Shown here in pieces: positions 18,278-27,029 of a stretch of DNA of 39,644 bases. The notes beneath the pieces are model-generated. The model worked only from the letters and a program-made list of their open reading frames with translations, was not told where the DNA came from and did not search any database. Each line of letters opens with the position of its first letter. Position 1 is the first letter of the stretch. The translations under genes and the position numbers were made by a program. Origin of the DNA: Verrucomicrobiales bacterium (GTDB lineage Bacteria; Verrucomicrobiota; Verrucomicrobiia; Verrucomicrobiales; DEV007); contig JAAZZC010000268.1 in NCBI GenBank assembly GCA_014239335.1, forward strand, positions 1 to 39,644, given 5' to 3'.

Positions 18278-20443
18278 TTAGACCTTTGCCAGTTCCTCAC
18301 ATCCCTTAATGTCGAGTTTACCAGAAGCTAGGGAAGGTATTTCTTCAACTTTCACTATTTTCTTAGGAATCCAAAGGGCAGCTACACCAGAATCTAAAAG
18401 TTTCTGTCGAAGTGCTTTTATCGAATCATTATCCATCTCGACTGAACTGAGCATTACTAGAGCCTCACCTTTGGCCTCGTCAGGGACTCCTAAGATGGCG
18501 ATTCTCTTTTCAGCATCAGAGTCATAACCGAGGGTCTTGTTAATATGTGCCTCTATCGTTTCATGAGGAACCATTTCACCGCCGATCTTTGAGAATCTTG
18601 ATAGCCTCCCTTCAATGAAGAGGAAGCCATCTTCATCGACCCTCCCAATGTCTCCGGTCCTGAACCATTTATCCTTAATGACTTCGTTAGTCTGATCTTG
18701 GAGATGCAGATATTCTTTGAAAATGTTGGATCCTTTTAGCCAAATCATCCCACTCCGATTGATAGGCATCGGAGTATCGTCATTAGTGTCGGTGATTCTT
18801 ACCGCAATTCCGGGTAAAAACTGACCGACTGAACCTAACCGTTCGCTAGGAATCAGTTGCTCATTATTTTCAGTATCGACATCGGGAATGTTCACATTTG
18901 AAACGGGTGAAGTTTCAGTTAGTCCGTATCCTTCCATTACTTTCTTGCCGAACTTCTTTGAAAAGGCTTCTGCTAGTTTTTGGGGTAGTTTTTCAGCGCC
19001 GGTCACTATATACTTAATGGTTTCAAGTTGTTCTGGAACTACTCTCCTCATGTAACCTCTTAGAAATGTCGGAGTTGCTAAGAGGAGAGTCGCTTTGTGT
19101 TTCTGAATAAGATCAGCGAGCTTAGGAGGATCCAAGGGGCTCGGGTAGGTGACAAGGTCAACTCCCTCAAGCATGGGGTACCAGAGCGTAACCGTTGATC
19201 CGAAACTATGAAAGAGCGGCAAGCATCCCAGGATCTTATCTTCGTTACTGAGATCGAGCCTGCTGCCGAACTGTGAAACATTGGCGAGAATATTGCGATG
19301 AGTGAGTACTACCCCTTTAGGGTTTCCCGAACTCCCGCTGGTAAACAGAAGGACAGCTTCCTTGTCACCGCCGTCTTTCGCTATGCCCAGCATTGAAGCT
19401 AGTCTTTTCGGAGAGAAAAATTTCAAAGCGATGAACCATAAAATGATTTTCTTCTTTTTCTTTAATGGAGGCAGAATTTTTTCAATGAACAGGACCTTAT
19501 TGTCGTCGGGCCAAGGGAACCCTGGATACTTTTCAACGAATGCTCCTGCCGTTATGATTTTGTCCAGATCAGCCTGTTCCATAGAAGAGGTGATGGCATC
19601 AGATCCTGCAGTGAAGTTTAGATTAACTGGGATTTTACCTGATAGCAGAACTGCTAGATTTGCAATCAGGCCTCCCTTGCCTGGTGTTAGTACAATGCCA
19701 ACACGATTTTTTTGGGTTTCTTTTTTGATTACGCGGCTCAGTGCTGCTGCAGCAGCAAAAACTGAAGTGAATACGAGTTCAGCGCCGTCATTCCCATCAA
19801 AGATAGTGGTCTTTGATCCATAACGTTTAAGGCCCTTGATGATCGAATAGGGTAGAGAATCTTTAAAGATATCGTGACTGCTGAATGCTTTTTCTCCGGC
19901 CACAAGGAGAGATTCCTGAAAGCTTGGAATTGTCAGATCGGCTTCTCTTAGGATTTCGCCATAGGAATGGATCGTTCTTTTTTTCTTATCAATGGATAGA
20001 GTGGTCTCTGATAGCCTTTCTATGAAAATGGGAATGCTCGGAATGTTGAGTCCAAGAATTTTTCTCAAATCATTGGAGGGAAAATGAAAATTAGCTCCTT
20101 TCTTAACTGAAGTTTTGGCTGGAATGAAAATGATAGTGTTTTCTTTATTTCTGAAAGGTTCAATAATGGATTTTAACTCATCATCGGATCCGGAGATGAA
20201 ATCGAATGAAGTAACGGTCGGATCATTTGAATCTATTTCTAGTTCATCATTTCTTGAATGAGATGAATCAAGTAGCAGGATCGGTTTTGATTCAGCGGCG
20301 GTAATGTCCGCGGTGAGTATCAGGAGGTCAGATTTACTGATGCGATTTGGTAACAGGATGAGGCATTCTTCTCCGAAATGAGGCTTTGTTCCCAATTGAG
20401 TAAAATCATTTATGATAACGTTATCGGTTTCTGTTCCTGACAT
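18278..20443 (-). CDS. AMP-dependent synthetase/ligase (long-chain acyl-CoA or acyl-ACP synthetase-like)
   Basis: LLFTSGSSGNPKGVVLTHRN (A3), EGYGLTETSPV (A5), WFRTGDIGRVDEDGFLFIEGRLSRFSKIGGEMV (A7/A8). Long divergent N-terminal region. Confidence 0.88.
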   Translation of the reverse strand: MSGTETDNVIINDFTQLGTKPHFGEECLILLPNRISKSDLLILTADITAAESKPILLLDSSHSRNDELEIDSNDPTVTSFDFISGSDDELKSIIEPFRNKENTIIFIPAKTSVKKGANFHFPSNDLRKILGLNIPSIPIFIERLSETTLSIDKKKRTIHSYGEILREADLTIPSFQESLLVAGEKAFSSHDIFKDSLPYSIIKGLKRYGSKTTIFDGNDGAELVFTSVFAAAAALSRVIKKETQKNRVGIVLTPGKGGLIANLAVLLSGKIPVNLNFTAGSDAITSSMEQADLDKIITAGAFVEKYPGFPWPDDNKVLFIEKILPPLKKKKKIILWFIALKFFSPKRLASMLGIAKDGGDKEAVLLFTSGSSGNPKGVVLTHRNILANVSQFGSRLDLSNEDKILGCLPLFHSFGSTVTLWYPMLEGVDLVTYPSPLDPPKLADLIQKHKATLLLATPTFLRGYMRRVVPEQLETIKYIVTGAEKLPQKLAEAFSKKFGKKVMEGYGLTETSPVSNVNIPDVDTENNEQLIPSERLGSVGQFLPGIAVRITDTNDDTPMPINRSGMIWLKGSNIFKEYLHLQDQTNEVIKDKWFRTGDIGRVDEDGFLFIEGRLSRFSKIGGEMVPHETIEAHINKTLGYDSDAEKRIAILGVPDEAKGEALVMLSSVEMDNDSIKALRQKLLDSGVAALWIPKKIVKVEEIPSLASGKLDIKGCEELAKV

Positions 20444-20479
20444 CTTTGCAGTAATATATTTTTATTCTCCTAACGTTTA

Positions 20480-20498
20480 CGTGTTAATGATTTACACG
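20480..20498. promoter_or_regulatory. Imperfect dyad upstream of the acyl-CoA synthetase start
   Basis: CGTGTTAA-TGA-TTTACACG: 8-nt arms with one mismatch, about 37-55 nt upstream of the minus-strand start at 20443. Confidence 0.4.
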
Positions 20499-20538
20499 GC
20501 AACATATTGGAATTAATGATAAGTTGTGATATTTACAC

Positions 20539-20551
20539 TGTAATAGCAGTA
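20539..20551 (+). repeat. Left copy of a 13-bp inverted repeat flanking the 20.5-24.8 kb island
   Basis: CTGTAATAGCAGT; exact reverse complement ACTGCTATTACAG at 24780-24792. Confidence 0.6.
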
Positions 20552-20738
20552 TTTATTGAAGGGTATTGATGCTATTTAAGAGCATTTCATCTCTAGTAAT
20601 GTATCAACTTTGTATCAAGTAGCCGATACAAAAATGGGGTCGTGTAGCAAAAGCCCTGAAGGAAGTGCAACACGTAAGCTACAAAAAGTACGATGGATTG
20701 GATTGATAATGTTCAGCGTCTTCTGCTATAAAGGCTCT

Positions 20739-21044
20739 ATGGAACTTCAGGAAATGCCCCTAGAGGAGATGAAGGAGGAGTATGCTTTTCTACAGGTGGA
20801 ATTGTGAAAGCATCGAAAATTAGCAGTTGGCTATTTTCTTGCATTCAGTATTTCATTAGCCCTTGGAATTTCTTGGGTAGTGCCCGATCCAGACGCGTTA
20901 GTTCCCGCGCTTTTATTTTTCCCGATCCTGCTCATACCTTTTGGTATAGGCATTTTCGTTTACGGGAAGCATTGGTATAGACTCAGCTATGCTGTAGCCG
21001 AGTACAGGGGAGCAATAGCGTCTAAGAATATTAGGGAACAGTGA
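20739..21044 (+). pseudogene. Small two-TM membrane protein interrupted by one in-frame UGA (20805-20807); nonsense-mutated gene or candidate UGA-recoded gene
   Basis: MELQEMPLEEMKEEYAFLQVEL-UGA-KHRKLAVGYFLAFSISLALGISWVVPDPDALVPALLFFPILLIPFGIGIFVYGKHWYRLSYAVAEYRGAIASKNIREQ-stop. Same frame, no other stop. 9-bp hairpin with U bulge after the UGA. Confidence 0.45.
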
Positions 21045-21134
21045 CGCCTAGGAACAGCTACTTCGAGGTTAGGAAATAAATAATTCCCACACAAAAATTA
21101 TCGATGATTTTGTAATTGGTTAGAAATTAATAGG

Positions 21135-22928
21135 GTGTTAGGGTTTGGCTGGATGAAGACAAATGCACCTACGGCGACCGTAGCGCAACGCTATCATTAT
21201 CTTGATGCCCTGCGTGCCTTCGCGATGCTGCTGGGCATCGTACTGCACGGGGCATTGTCGTTTTTCCCCATGCCCATTTGGCCAGCGCAGGATTTGCATC
21301 AACCGGCGTTTGATGTGCCGGCCTTGCTGGCTGCCTTCCTTGCGCAGGTCGGGCTGGAGGTGCCGGAGACATACAGTCCCTACGAGTTCATGCTGCATGC
21401 CATCCATGGGTTTCGTCTGCCGCTGTTTTTTTTGGTGAGCGGATTTTTCACGGCAATGCTTTGGAGGAAGCGCGGGCTCAGGCAGCTGGCCAAACACCGG
21501 ACCAAGAGGATTCTCCTGCCCCTTGCCATCTTTGTGCCCCTTACCTGGATATTCATGATAGTTGTGGGAATGGAGGCTTTCGTTGTTCCCTCGGGTCACT
21601 TTGGAGAAAACAAGAAGGGGGCGGCTACAACACCCCGGGATGAACCTGCTAGGCAAGCCCAACAGGAGAGAAAGCCACGGGCAAAGAATAATCCCGAGGC
21701 CGCGATTGATATCGGCAGGGCCGCGGGCATGGGAGACCTCCGGGCGCTTGAGTGGCACATCCAGGCCGGCACGGACCTGAACCAGCGCGGGGCTGATCAA
21801 TCCACGCCAGTCATGATCGCTACCGTCTTTGGCCGAGTGGAGGCCGCCAAGGTATTGATTGAGGCCGGCGCAGACCTGAACCTGAAGGAAAAGGACGGCT
21901 CGACAGCCCTGTTGAAGGCATCGTTCTTTGCCCATCCTGAAATTGTCGAGGCCCTGTTGGAAGCGGACGCAGATCCCAATATTAAAAATAATGATGGATC
22001 AACCGCCCTGGACATGGTACGGGGCCCTTGGAAGGAGATCAGGTGGGTTTACGACTATGTTGGCGAGCTCCTGGCCCCCATGGGGTTGATACTGGATTAC
22101 GAGCGCATCCGGGAAACCCGCCCGCAAATTGCGGAAACGCTCAGGGAAAATGGCGCGGAGGAGGGTCACGGAGTCGACCTTGATTTGCTGATCCTAATGG
22201 TATTTTTTGCTCCTGTATTCCATCATCTCTGGTTCCTTTATTACCTGATCTGGCTAGTGGTGGGGTTCATTCTGATCACGTGGTCGATAGGAAAATTGAA
22301 ATTAAAGGCATTGCCTGACAGGCTGGTTACTTCCCCAGTGTGCTGGCTTTGGCTACTGCCGGCTACGTTTCTGACACAGCTACTGATGAAGGAGAATTTT
22401 GGTCCTGCTACCGCGACCGGGGCTCTTCCTTGGCCGCCTATCCTTCTTTATTACGCGGTCTTCTTTTTCTTTGGGGCCCTTTGTTTTGGACGTGATTGGT
22501 TCAACACCAAGGCGGGCAAAGTCTGGCCGCTTAGCTTTGTGCTCGCAGTGCCCCCGCTCCTTACAGGCCTGTGTCTAGTCAAGAGCCAACAAAACGACGA
22601 ACTTTTGGCTGCTTGTTCCGTTGCCTACGCGTGGCTGATGGTCTTAGGATGTATTGGTTTCTTCCGCTATTTTTTCTCGGGTGAAAATCCGCGAATCCGT
22701 TACCTCTCCGATGCCTCTTACTGGCTTTATATCATGCACCTCTCGGTGATCATGTGCCTTCAGTCGATAGTCAGTACCTGGAACATGCCCAGCTTGCCGA
22801 AATTTCTGATTGTGTGTGTCGCTACAACGCTTCCTCTGCTTTTGATTTATGAGGTTGGTGTGCGCTACACCTTTATCGGCACCATGCTCAACGGTAGGCG
22901 GACACGGACAAAGTCTGCCGGATCCTAG
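21135..22928 (+). CDS. Acyltransferase family 3 (OpgC/OafA-like) membrane protein with an ankyrin-repeat insertion
   Basis: RYHYLDALRAFAMLLGIVLHGALSFFP...GFRLPLFFLVSGFFTAMLWRKRGLRQLAKHRTKRILLPL (acyltransferase_3), then GDLRALEWHIQAGTDLNQRGADQSTPVMIATVFGRVEAAKVLIEAGADLNLKEKDGSTALLKASFFAHPEIVEALLEADADPNIKNNDGSTALDM (ankyrin), then further TM helices with HHLWFLYYLIWLVV and YLSDASYWLYIMHL. Confidence 0.88.
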   Translation: MLGFGWMKTNAPTATVAQRYHYLDALRAFAMLLGIVLHGALSFFPMPIWPAQDLHQPAFDVPALLAAFLAQVGLEVPETYSPYEFMLHAIHGFRLPLFFLVSGFFTAMLWRKRGLRQLAKHRTKRILLPLAIFVPLTWIFMIVVGMEAFVVPSGHFGENKKGAATTPRDEPARQAQQERKPRAKNNPEAAIDIGRAAGMGDLRALEWHIQAGTDLNQRGADQSTPVMIATVFGRVEAAKVLIEAGADLNLKEKDGSTALLKASFFAHPEIVEALLEADADPNIKNNDGSTALDMVRGPWKEIRWVYDYVGELLAPMGLILDYERIRETRPQIAETLRENGAEEGHGVDLDLLILMVFFAPVFHHLWFLYYLIWLVVGFILITWSIGKLKLKALPDRLVTSPVCWLWLLPATFLTQLLMKENFGPATATGALPWPPILLYYAVFFFFGALCFGRDWFNTKAGKVWPLSFVLAVPPLLTGLCLVKSQQNDELLAACSVAYAWLMVLGCIGFFRYFFSGENPRIRYLSDASYWLYIMHLSVIMCLQSIVSTWNMPSLPKFLIVCVATTLPLLLIYEVGVRYTFIGTMLNGRRTRTKSAGS

Positions 22929-23127
22929 AGACAATTTTAGTGCGTCACCAGTATCGGCAAGGGTGCCTTCTCTTGGGGTTTCTTGTGTGCGGTTATGTTC
23001 ATTCGTGTGAATCGGATTTCTAGGCTTCATGGATACCTAAGATTTTTATAGCTGTTAATGGTTCATGGATCGCTTTACTTTATCTTTTGGCATTTGAGGA
23101 TCGGGCGGGATCTGTTAGCCTGCACTA

Positions 23128-24510
23128 ATGAACACGCTCTCTGATCACATTCTCAAAGACGCCTCCATCGGCTCGAGCCGCCGCCGGTTTTTGAAACGCA
23201 CAGGAGCGGCGACAGCGGCCTCTCTTTCCATTCCCGCCATTGCGGCGCCTCGAAGCCCGGGCGAGACGGTTCGCCTAGCTCTGATCGGCTGTGGCGGTCG
23301 TGGCACTGGGCTCGCTACTAGTTTTGCGGGCCGCGATGACACACAGATTACGCATGTGTGCGACCTGCTGGACAGTCGACTGGAAGGCTCGTCCCGAGCC
23401 ATCGCTAGGCACCAGCACGGGAAAGTGCCAAAGAAGCTGAAACGTGTCGAAGACTTACTCGAAGAAAAAGATCTCGATGCGGTCATCATCGGGACGCCTG
23501 ACCACTGGCATACCCCCCTCGCGATCATGGCCTGCCAGGCCGGCAAGGACGTCTATGTCGAAAAGCCTTTTTCTCACAATATGTTCGAGGGCCGCATGCT
23601 GGTGAAGGCCGCGCGCAAGCACAAGAGCATCGTGCAAGTGGGAACGCAAAACCGTAGCGCGCCCTACAATCTGGCTGCTTTGGAGTACATTCGCAGCGGC
23701 AAGCTCGGCGACATCCACCTTGCCAAGATCTACAACCTGAAGGCCGGCGGGCCGTATCGTTTAGGTAACTCGCAACCGCAGTCGAAGGGCTTCGACTGGG
23801 CGCGGTGGCTTGGTCCTGCGCCGGAGCGGCCCTACCATTCTGGGATCTTCCACGCCGGCTGGCACAAGTTCTGGGATTTCTCTGGTGGAGATCTGGCCGA
23901 CGACGGGATTCATCAGATCGATCTGGCTTGCCTGCTGCTAGGGGATCCCGGGATGCCTCGATCGGTTGCGGCAACGGGTGGTCGTCTACATTTTAAAGAC
24001 GACGACGCGGAGGTGCCTGATACCCAGGTCATCCAGTTCGAGTTTCCCGGGATGGTGATGACGGTGGAGAATACCAACTACCCCGCTTACATGAAAAAGA
24101 TAGTCAATCGCAACGCGGACGTCTTTCCTCACTGGCCGCATTGTGCAACGCGGATAGAACTCTACGGCTCGAAAGAGCAAATGATGATTGGCCGGCATGG
24201 CGGAGGATGGCAGGCTTTCACTACGGGTGGGAAAGTGTCCGCCGAAATGCACGGCCGCCATCCCGATCCGTTGCATCAAAAGAACTTCATCGACAGCATC
24301 AAGACGCGCGAATCTCCTAATTCAGACGTTGAAATTCTTCACGCCAGCACCGCTCTGGTGCACCTGGGAAACATCGCAACCCGAGTCGGTCATGCCAAAC
24401 TTGCTTTCGATGACAAGACCGAACAGTTTGCCGGTGAGGGTTCAGGACCCGCGAACAAGTTGCTCAAGAGGCAAAATAAGAACCAGTACTCCGTCCCCGA
24501 CGATGTCTGA
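23128..24510 (+). CDS. Gfo/Idh/MocA family oxidoreductase with Tat-type signal
   Basis: SSRRRFLKRTGAATAASLSIPAIAA (twin-arginine); VRLALIGCGGRGTGLA; DAVIIGTPDHWHTPLAIMACQAGKDVYVEKPFSHNMFEGRMLVKAARK. Confidence 0.93.
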   Translation: MNTLSDHILKDASIGSSRRRFLKRTGAATAASLSIPAIAAPRSPGETVRLALIGCGGRGTGLATSFAGRDDTQITHVCDLLDSRLEGSSRAIARHQHGKVPKKLKRVEDLLEEKDLDAVIIGTPDHWHTPLAIMACQAGKDVYVEKPFSHNMFEGRMLVKAARKHKSIVQVGTQNRSAPYNLAALEYIRSGKLGDIHLAKIYNLKAGGPYRLGNSQPQSKGFDWARWLGPAPERPYHSGIFHAGWHKFWDFSGGDLADDGIHQIDLACLLLGDPGMPRSVAATGGRLHFKDDDAEVPDTQVIQFEFPGMVMTVENTNYPAYMKKIVNRNADVFPHWPHCATRIELYGSKEQMMIGRHGGGWQAFTTGGKVSAEMHGRHPDPLHQKNFIDSIKTRESPNSDVEILHASTALVHLGNIATRVGHAKLAFDDKTEQFAGEGSGPANKLLKRQNKNQYSVPDDV

Positions 24511-24779
24511 AGTAGACGCAATAAACAGTGGGTCCAGCAGGACTCGAATCTGTTGATTCATTTCTTGAAGCTTTTTAAAAATAATTCATGAACCCCGTAC
24601 TCTTATTCTTTGTTGTTGTGTTCAGAGATTGAAAGGGGGGTGCAGGCATCTTGATTCACTGATCCCTGAACGGGATGCAGGATGCAGGAAACAATAAAAA
24701 GTGTATCAAGTTACTGTATCAACTTGCTTTGATTAGAGCTTCCATGTAAAATAATTGACGGTTACTGATGTAGTTAAAA

Positions 24780-24792
24780 ACTGCTATTACAG
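24780..24792 (-). repeat. Right copy of the 13-bp inverted repeat flanking the island
   Basis: ACTGCTATTACAG, reverse complement of 20539-20551. Confidence 0.6.
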
Positions 24793-24912
24793 GGTGCTGA
24801 GATCAGAAGACTTAAGGGCTTATAAAAGTCTGTATTAATAATAAGTTAGGATTAAGTGCTTTTTACCCCAAAGTGATTTAATAATTATTTAAATATTTTT
24901 ATACATAGCCCC

Positions 24913-25263
24913 ATGAATAATCAAAAAAGTGAACCTGAAATTTCTGAGGATTCCTCGAGCCCTTTAGGTTCAGGGATGACAAGGCAGGAATACTGGAAAA
25001 AAAATATCACCTGTGTATTGAGCTTATTGGTAGTCTGGTTTGTTGTTTCTTATGGTTGTGGGATTCTTTTTGTTGAACAAATGAATAAGATTTCAATTGG
25101 AGGAGCGCAGTTCGGATTTTGGATGGCTCAGCAAGGTTCCATTTACGTGTTTGTGGTTCTTATCTTTGTTTATGTTCGTTTGATGAATCGGCTCGATCGT
25201 GAGTTTACGGGTACTTGTCAGAACGAGGAGAAAGTTCAAACTAAAGGAGAGGAGCAGTCATAA
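24913..25263 (+). CDS. DUF4212 small subunit of sodium/substrate symporter
   Basis: REYWKKNITCVLSLLVVWFVVSYGCGILFVEQMNKISIGGAQFGFWMAQQGSIYVFVVLIFVYVRLMNRLDREF; overlaps the downstream symporter gene. Confidence 0.88.
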   Translation: MNNQKSEPEISEDSSSPLGSGMTRQEYWKKNITCVLSLLVVWFVVSYGCGILFVEQMNKISIGGAQFGFWMAQQGSIYVFVVLIFVYVRLMNRLDREFTGTCQNEEKVQTKGEEQS

Positions 25264-27029
25264 TGGATGTTCAAACCTGGACCTATCTTATCGTCGGTTT
25301 TACTTTTACCCTTTACATAGGCATTGCTATTTGGAGTAAGGCTAAGTCTACTAAGGAATTTTATGTTGCGGGTGGAAATATCAGCCCAATAGCCAACGGC
25401 ATGGCTACGGCTGCTGACTGGATGAGCGCCGCATCGTTCATTTCAATGGCAGGGCTCATTGCTTTTTCTGGTTACGGAGGATCAGTTTTCCTTATGGGAT
25501 GGACTGGAGGTTATGTGCTGCTGGCCTTTCTGGTGGCTCCGTATCTGCGTAAGTATGGAAAATTTACCGTGCCTGAATTTATTGGTGAGCGTTTTTATTC
25601 AAAAACAGCAAGATTAGTAGCTGTTCTTTGTCTTATCGTTGTCTCGGTTACCTATGTTATCGGGCAGATGAAGGGTGTTGGAGTTGCGTTTTCAAGGTTC
25701 CTTGAAACGGATTATAATACCGGATTATTTATTGGAATGGGAATCGTGTTTTTCTATGCGGTCCTTGGTGGGATGAAGGGTATTACCTATACCCAGATTG
25801 CTCAGTATGTTGTTCTTATCTTTGCATATACGGTCCCTGCTATTTTTATTTCACTGGAACTGACCGGTAATCCGATTCCTCAATTTGGCCTACTTGGAAA
25901 CGTTTCAGATGGCACGCCATTGTTGCAAAAACTGGATACAGTGATCACTGAGCTTGGGTTTGGCCAATACACTAACAGTGTAATGGGGAGTAAATTAAAT
26001 ATGTTTGCTTATACCCTTTCCCTCATGATTGGCACTGCGGGTCTCCCTCATGTTATTATTAGGTTCTTTACGGTAAAGAAGGTCAGTGACGCTCGCTTGT
26101 CAGCGGGATGGGCCTTGGTTTTTATTGCTATTCTTTATACCACGGCGCCGGCAGTCGCCGCCATGGCTCGATTGAAATTCACCAAGACGATTCAGGTCGA
26201 TAAGGTTGGAGAAGTTTCTGGGAACATTGAGTATGAGAAACGTCCTGAATGGTTTAAGAACTGGGAGAAGACCGGGCTCCTCAAGCATGAGGATAAGAAT
26301 GGTGATGGACGAATTCAGTATTATAATGATGCTGATAAATCATTTGCTTCTGTCGCCTCTGAGTACGGTTGGAAGGGCAATGAGATGACCAAGGTCGATA
26401 AGGATATCATGGTCTTGGCAAATCCTGAAATAGCAAAATTGCCAGGATGGGTCGTTGCGCTTGTCGTTGCCGGAGGATTGGCTGCGGCGCTTTCTACAGC
26501 TGCAGGGTTGTTACTTGCGATTTCCTCATCCATCTCGCATGACCTGCTTAAAGGGATATTTCGTCCGGAAATTAGTGAAAAGCAGGAACTGAATGCGAGC
26601 CGGATTGCCATGGTTGGAGCGATATTGCTCGCTGGCTATTTTGGTCTTAATCCGCCTGACTTTGCAGCGGGGACCGTGGCCATTGCTTTTGGTTTGGCGG
26701 CTTCATCAATATTTCCTGTCCTGATGATGGGGATTTTTGTAAAGAGAATGAATCGTGAGGGCGCCATTGCGGGAATGATTGCCGGCCTTGGTGTGACTTT
26801 ACTTTATGTGTTCCAGCACAAAGGAATTATGTTTATCCCCGGCACATCCTATATGGGAGGCATGGAGGATAACTGGTTCTTTGGCATTACACCAAATGCT
26901 TTTGGTGCAGTTGGGGCCATAGTGAATTTTGTTGTAGCTTTTATAGTATCTAAAATGGCAAAGGATCCTCCAGAGGAGGTTCAAAATCTGGTTGAAGATA
27001 TTCGTCTTCCACAGATCAACGAAAACTAG
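25263..27029 (+). CDS. Sodium:solute symporter (VC_2705-type, ActP-related)
   Basis: WTYLIVGFTFTLYIGIAIWSKAKSTKEFYVAGGNISPIANGMATAADWMSAASFISMAGLIAFSGYGG...; multi-pass; coupled to DUF4212. Confidence 0.92.
   Translation: MDVQTWTYLIVGFTFTLYIGIAIWSKAKSTKEFYVAGGNISPIANGMATAADWMSAASFISMAGLIAFSGYGGSVFLMGWTGGYVLLAFLVAPYLRKYGKFTVPEFIGERFYSKTARLVAVLCLIVVSVTYVIGQMKGVGVAFSRFLETDYNTGLFIGMGIVFFYAVLGGMKGITYTQIAQYVVLIFAYTVPAIFISLELTGNPIPQFGLLGNVSDGTPLLQKLDTVITELGFGQYTNSVMGSKLNMFAYTLSLMIGTAGLPHVIIRFFTVKKVSDARLSAGWALVFIAILYTTAPAVAAMARLKFTKTIQVDKVGEVSGNIEYEKRPEWFKNWEKTGLLKHEDKNGDGRIQYYNDADKSFASVASEYGWKGNEMTKVDKDIMVLANPEIAKLPGWVVALVVAGGLAAALSTAAGLLLAISSSISHDLLKGIFRPEISEKQELNASRIAMVGAILLAGYFGLNPPDFAAGTVAIAFGLAASSIFPVLMMGIFVKRMNREGAIAGMIAGLGVTLLYVFQHKGIMFIPGTSYMGGMEDNWFFGITPNAFGAVGAIVNFVVAFIVSKMAKDPPEEVQNLVEDIRLPQINEN

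Noticed and set aside
19302-19823. Plus-strand ORF inside the acyl-CoA synthetase
   Set aside because: Antisense of a well-supported coding sequence, no domain.
23145-23974. Minus-strand ORFs within the Gfo/Idh/MocA gene (and 21138-21935 within the acyltransferase)
   Set aside because: High-GC shadow ORFs with no recognisable domains; the plus-strand genes are clear.
24528-24556. tRNA T-arm-like string CAGGACTCGAATCTG near the island end
   Set aside because: No acceptor stem, D-arm or anticodon arm could be built around it; at most a decayed fragment.
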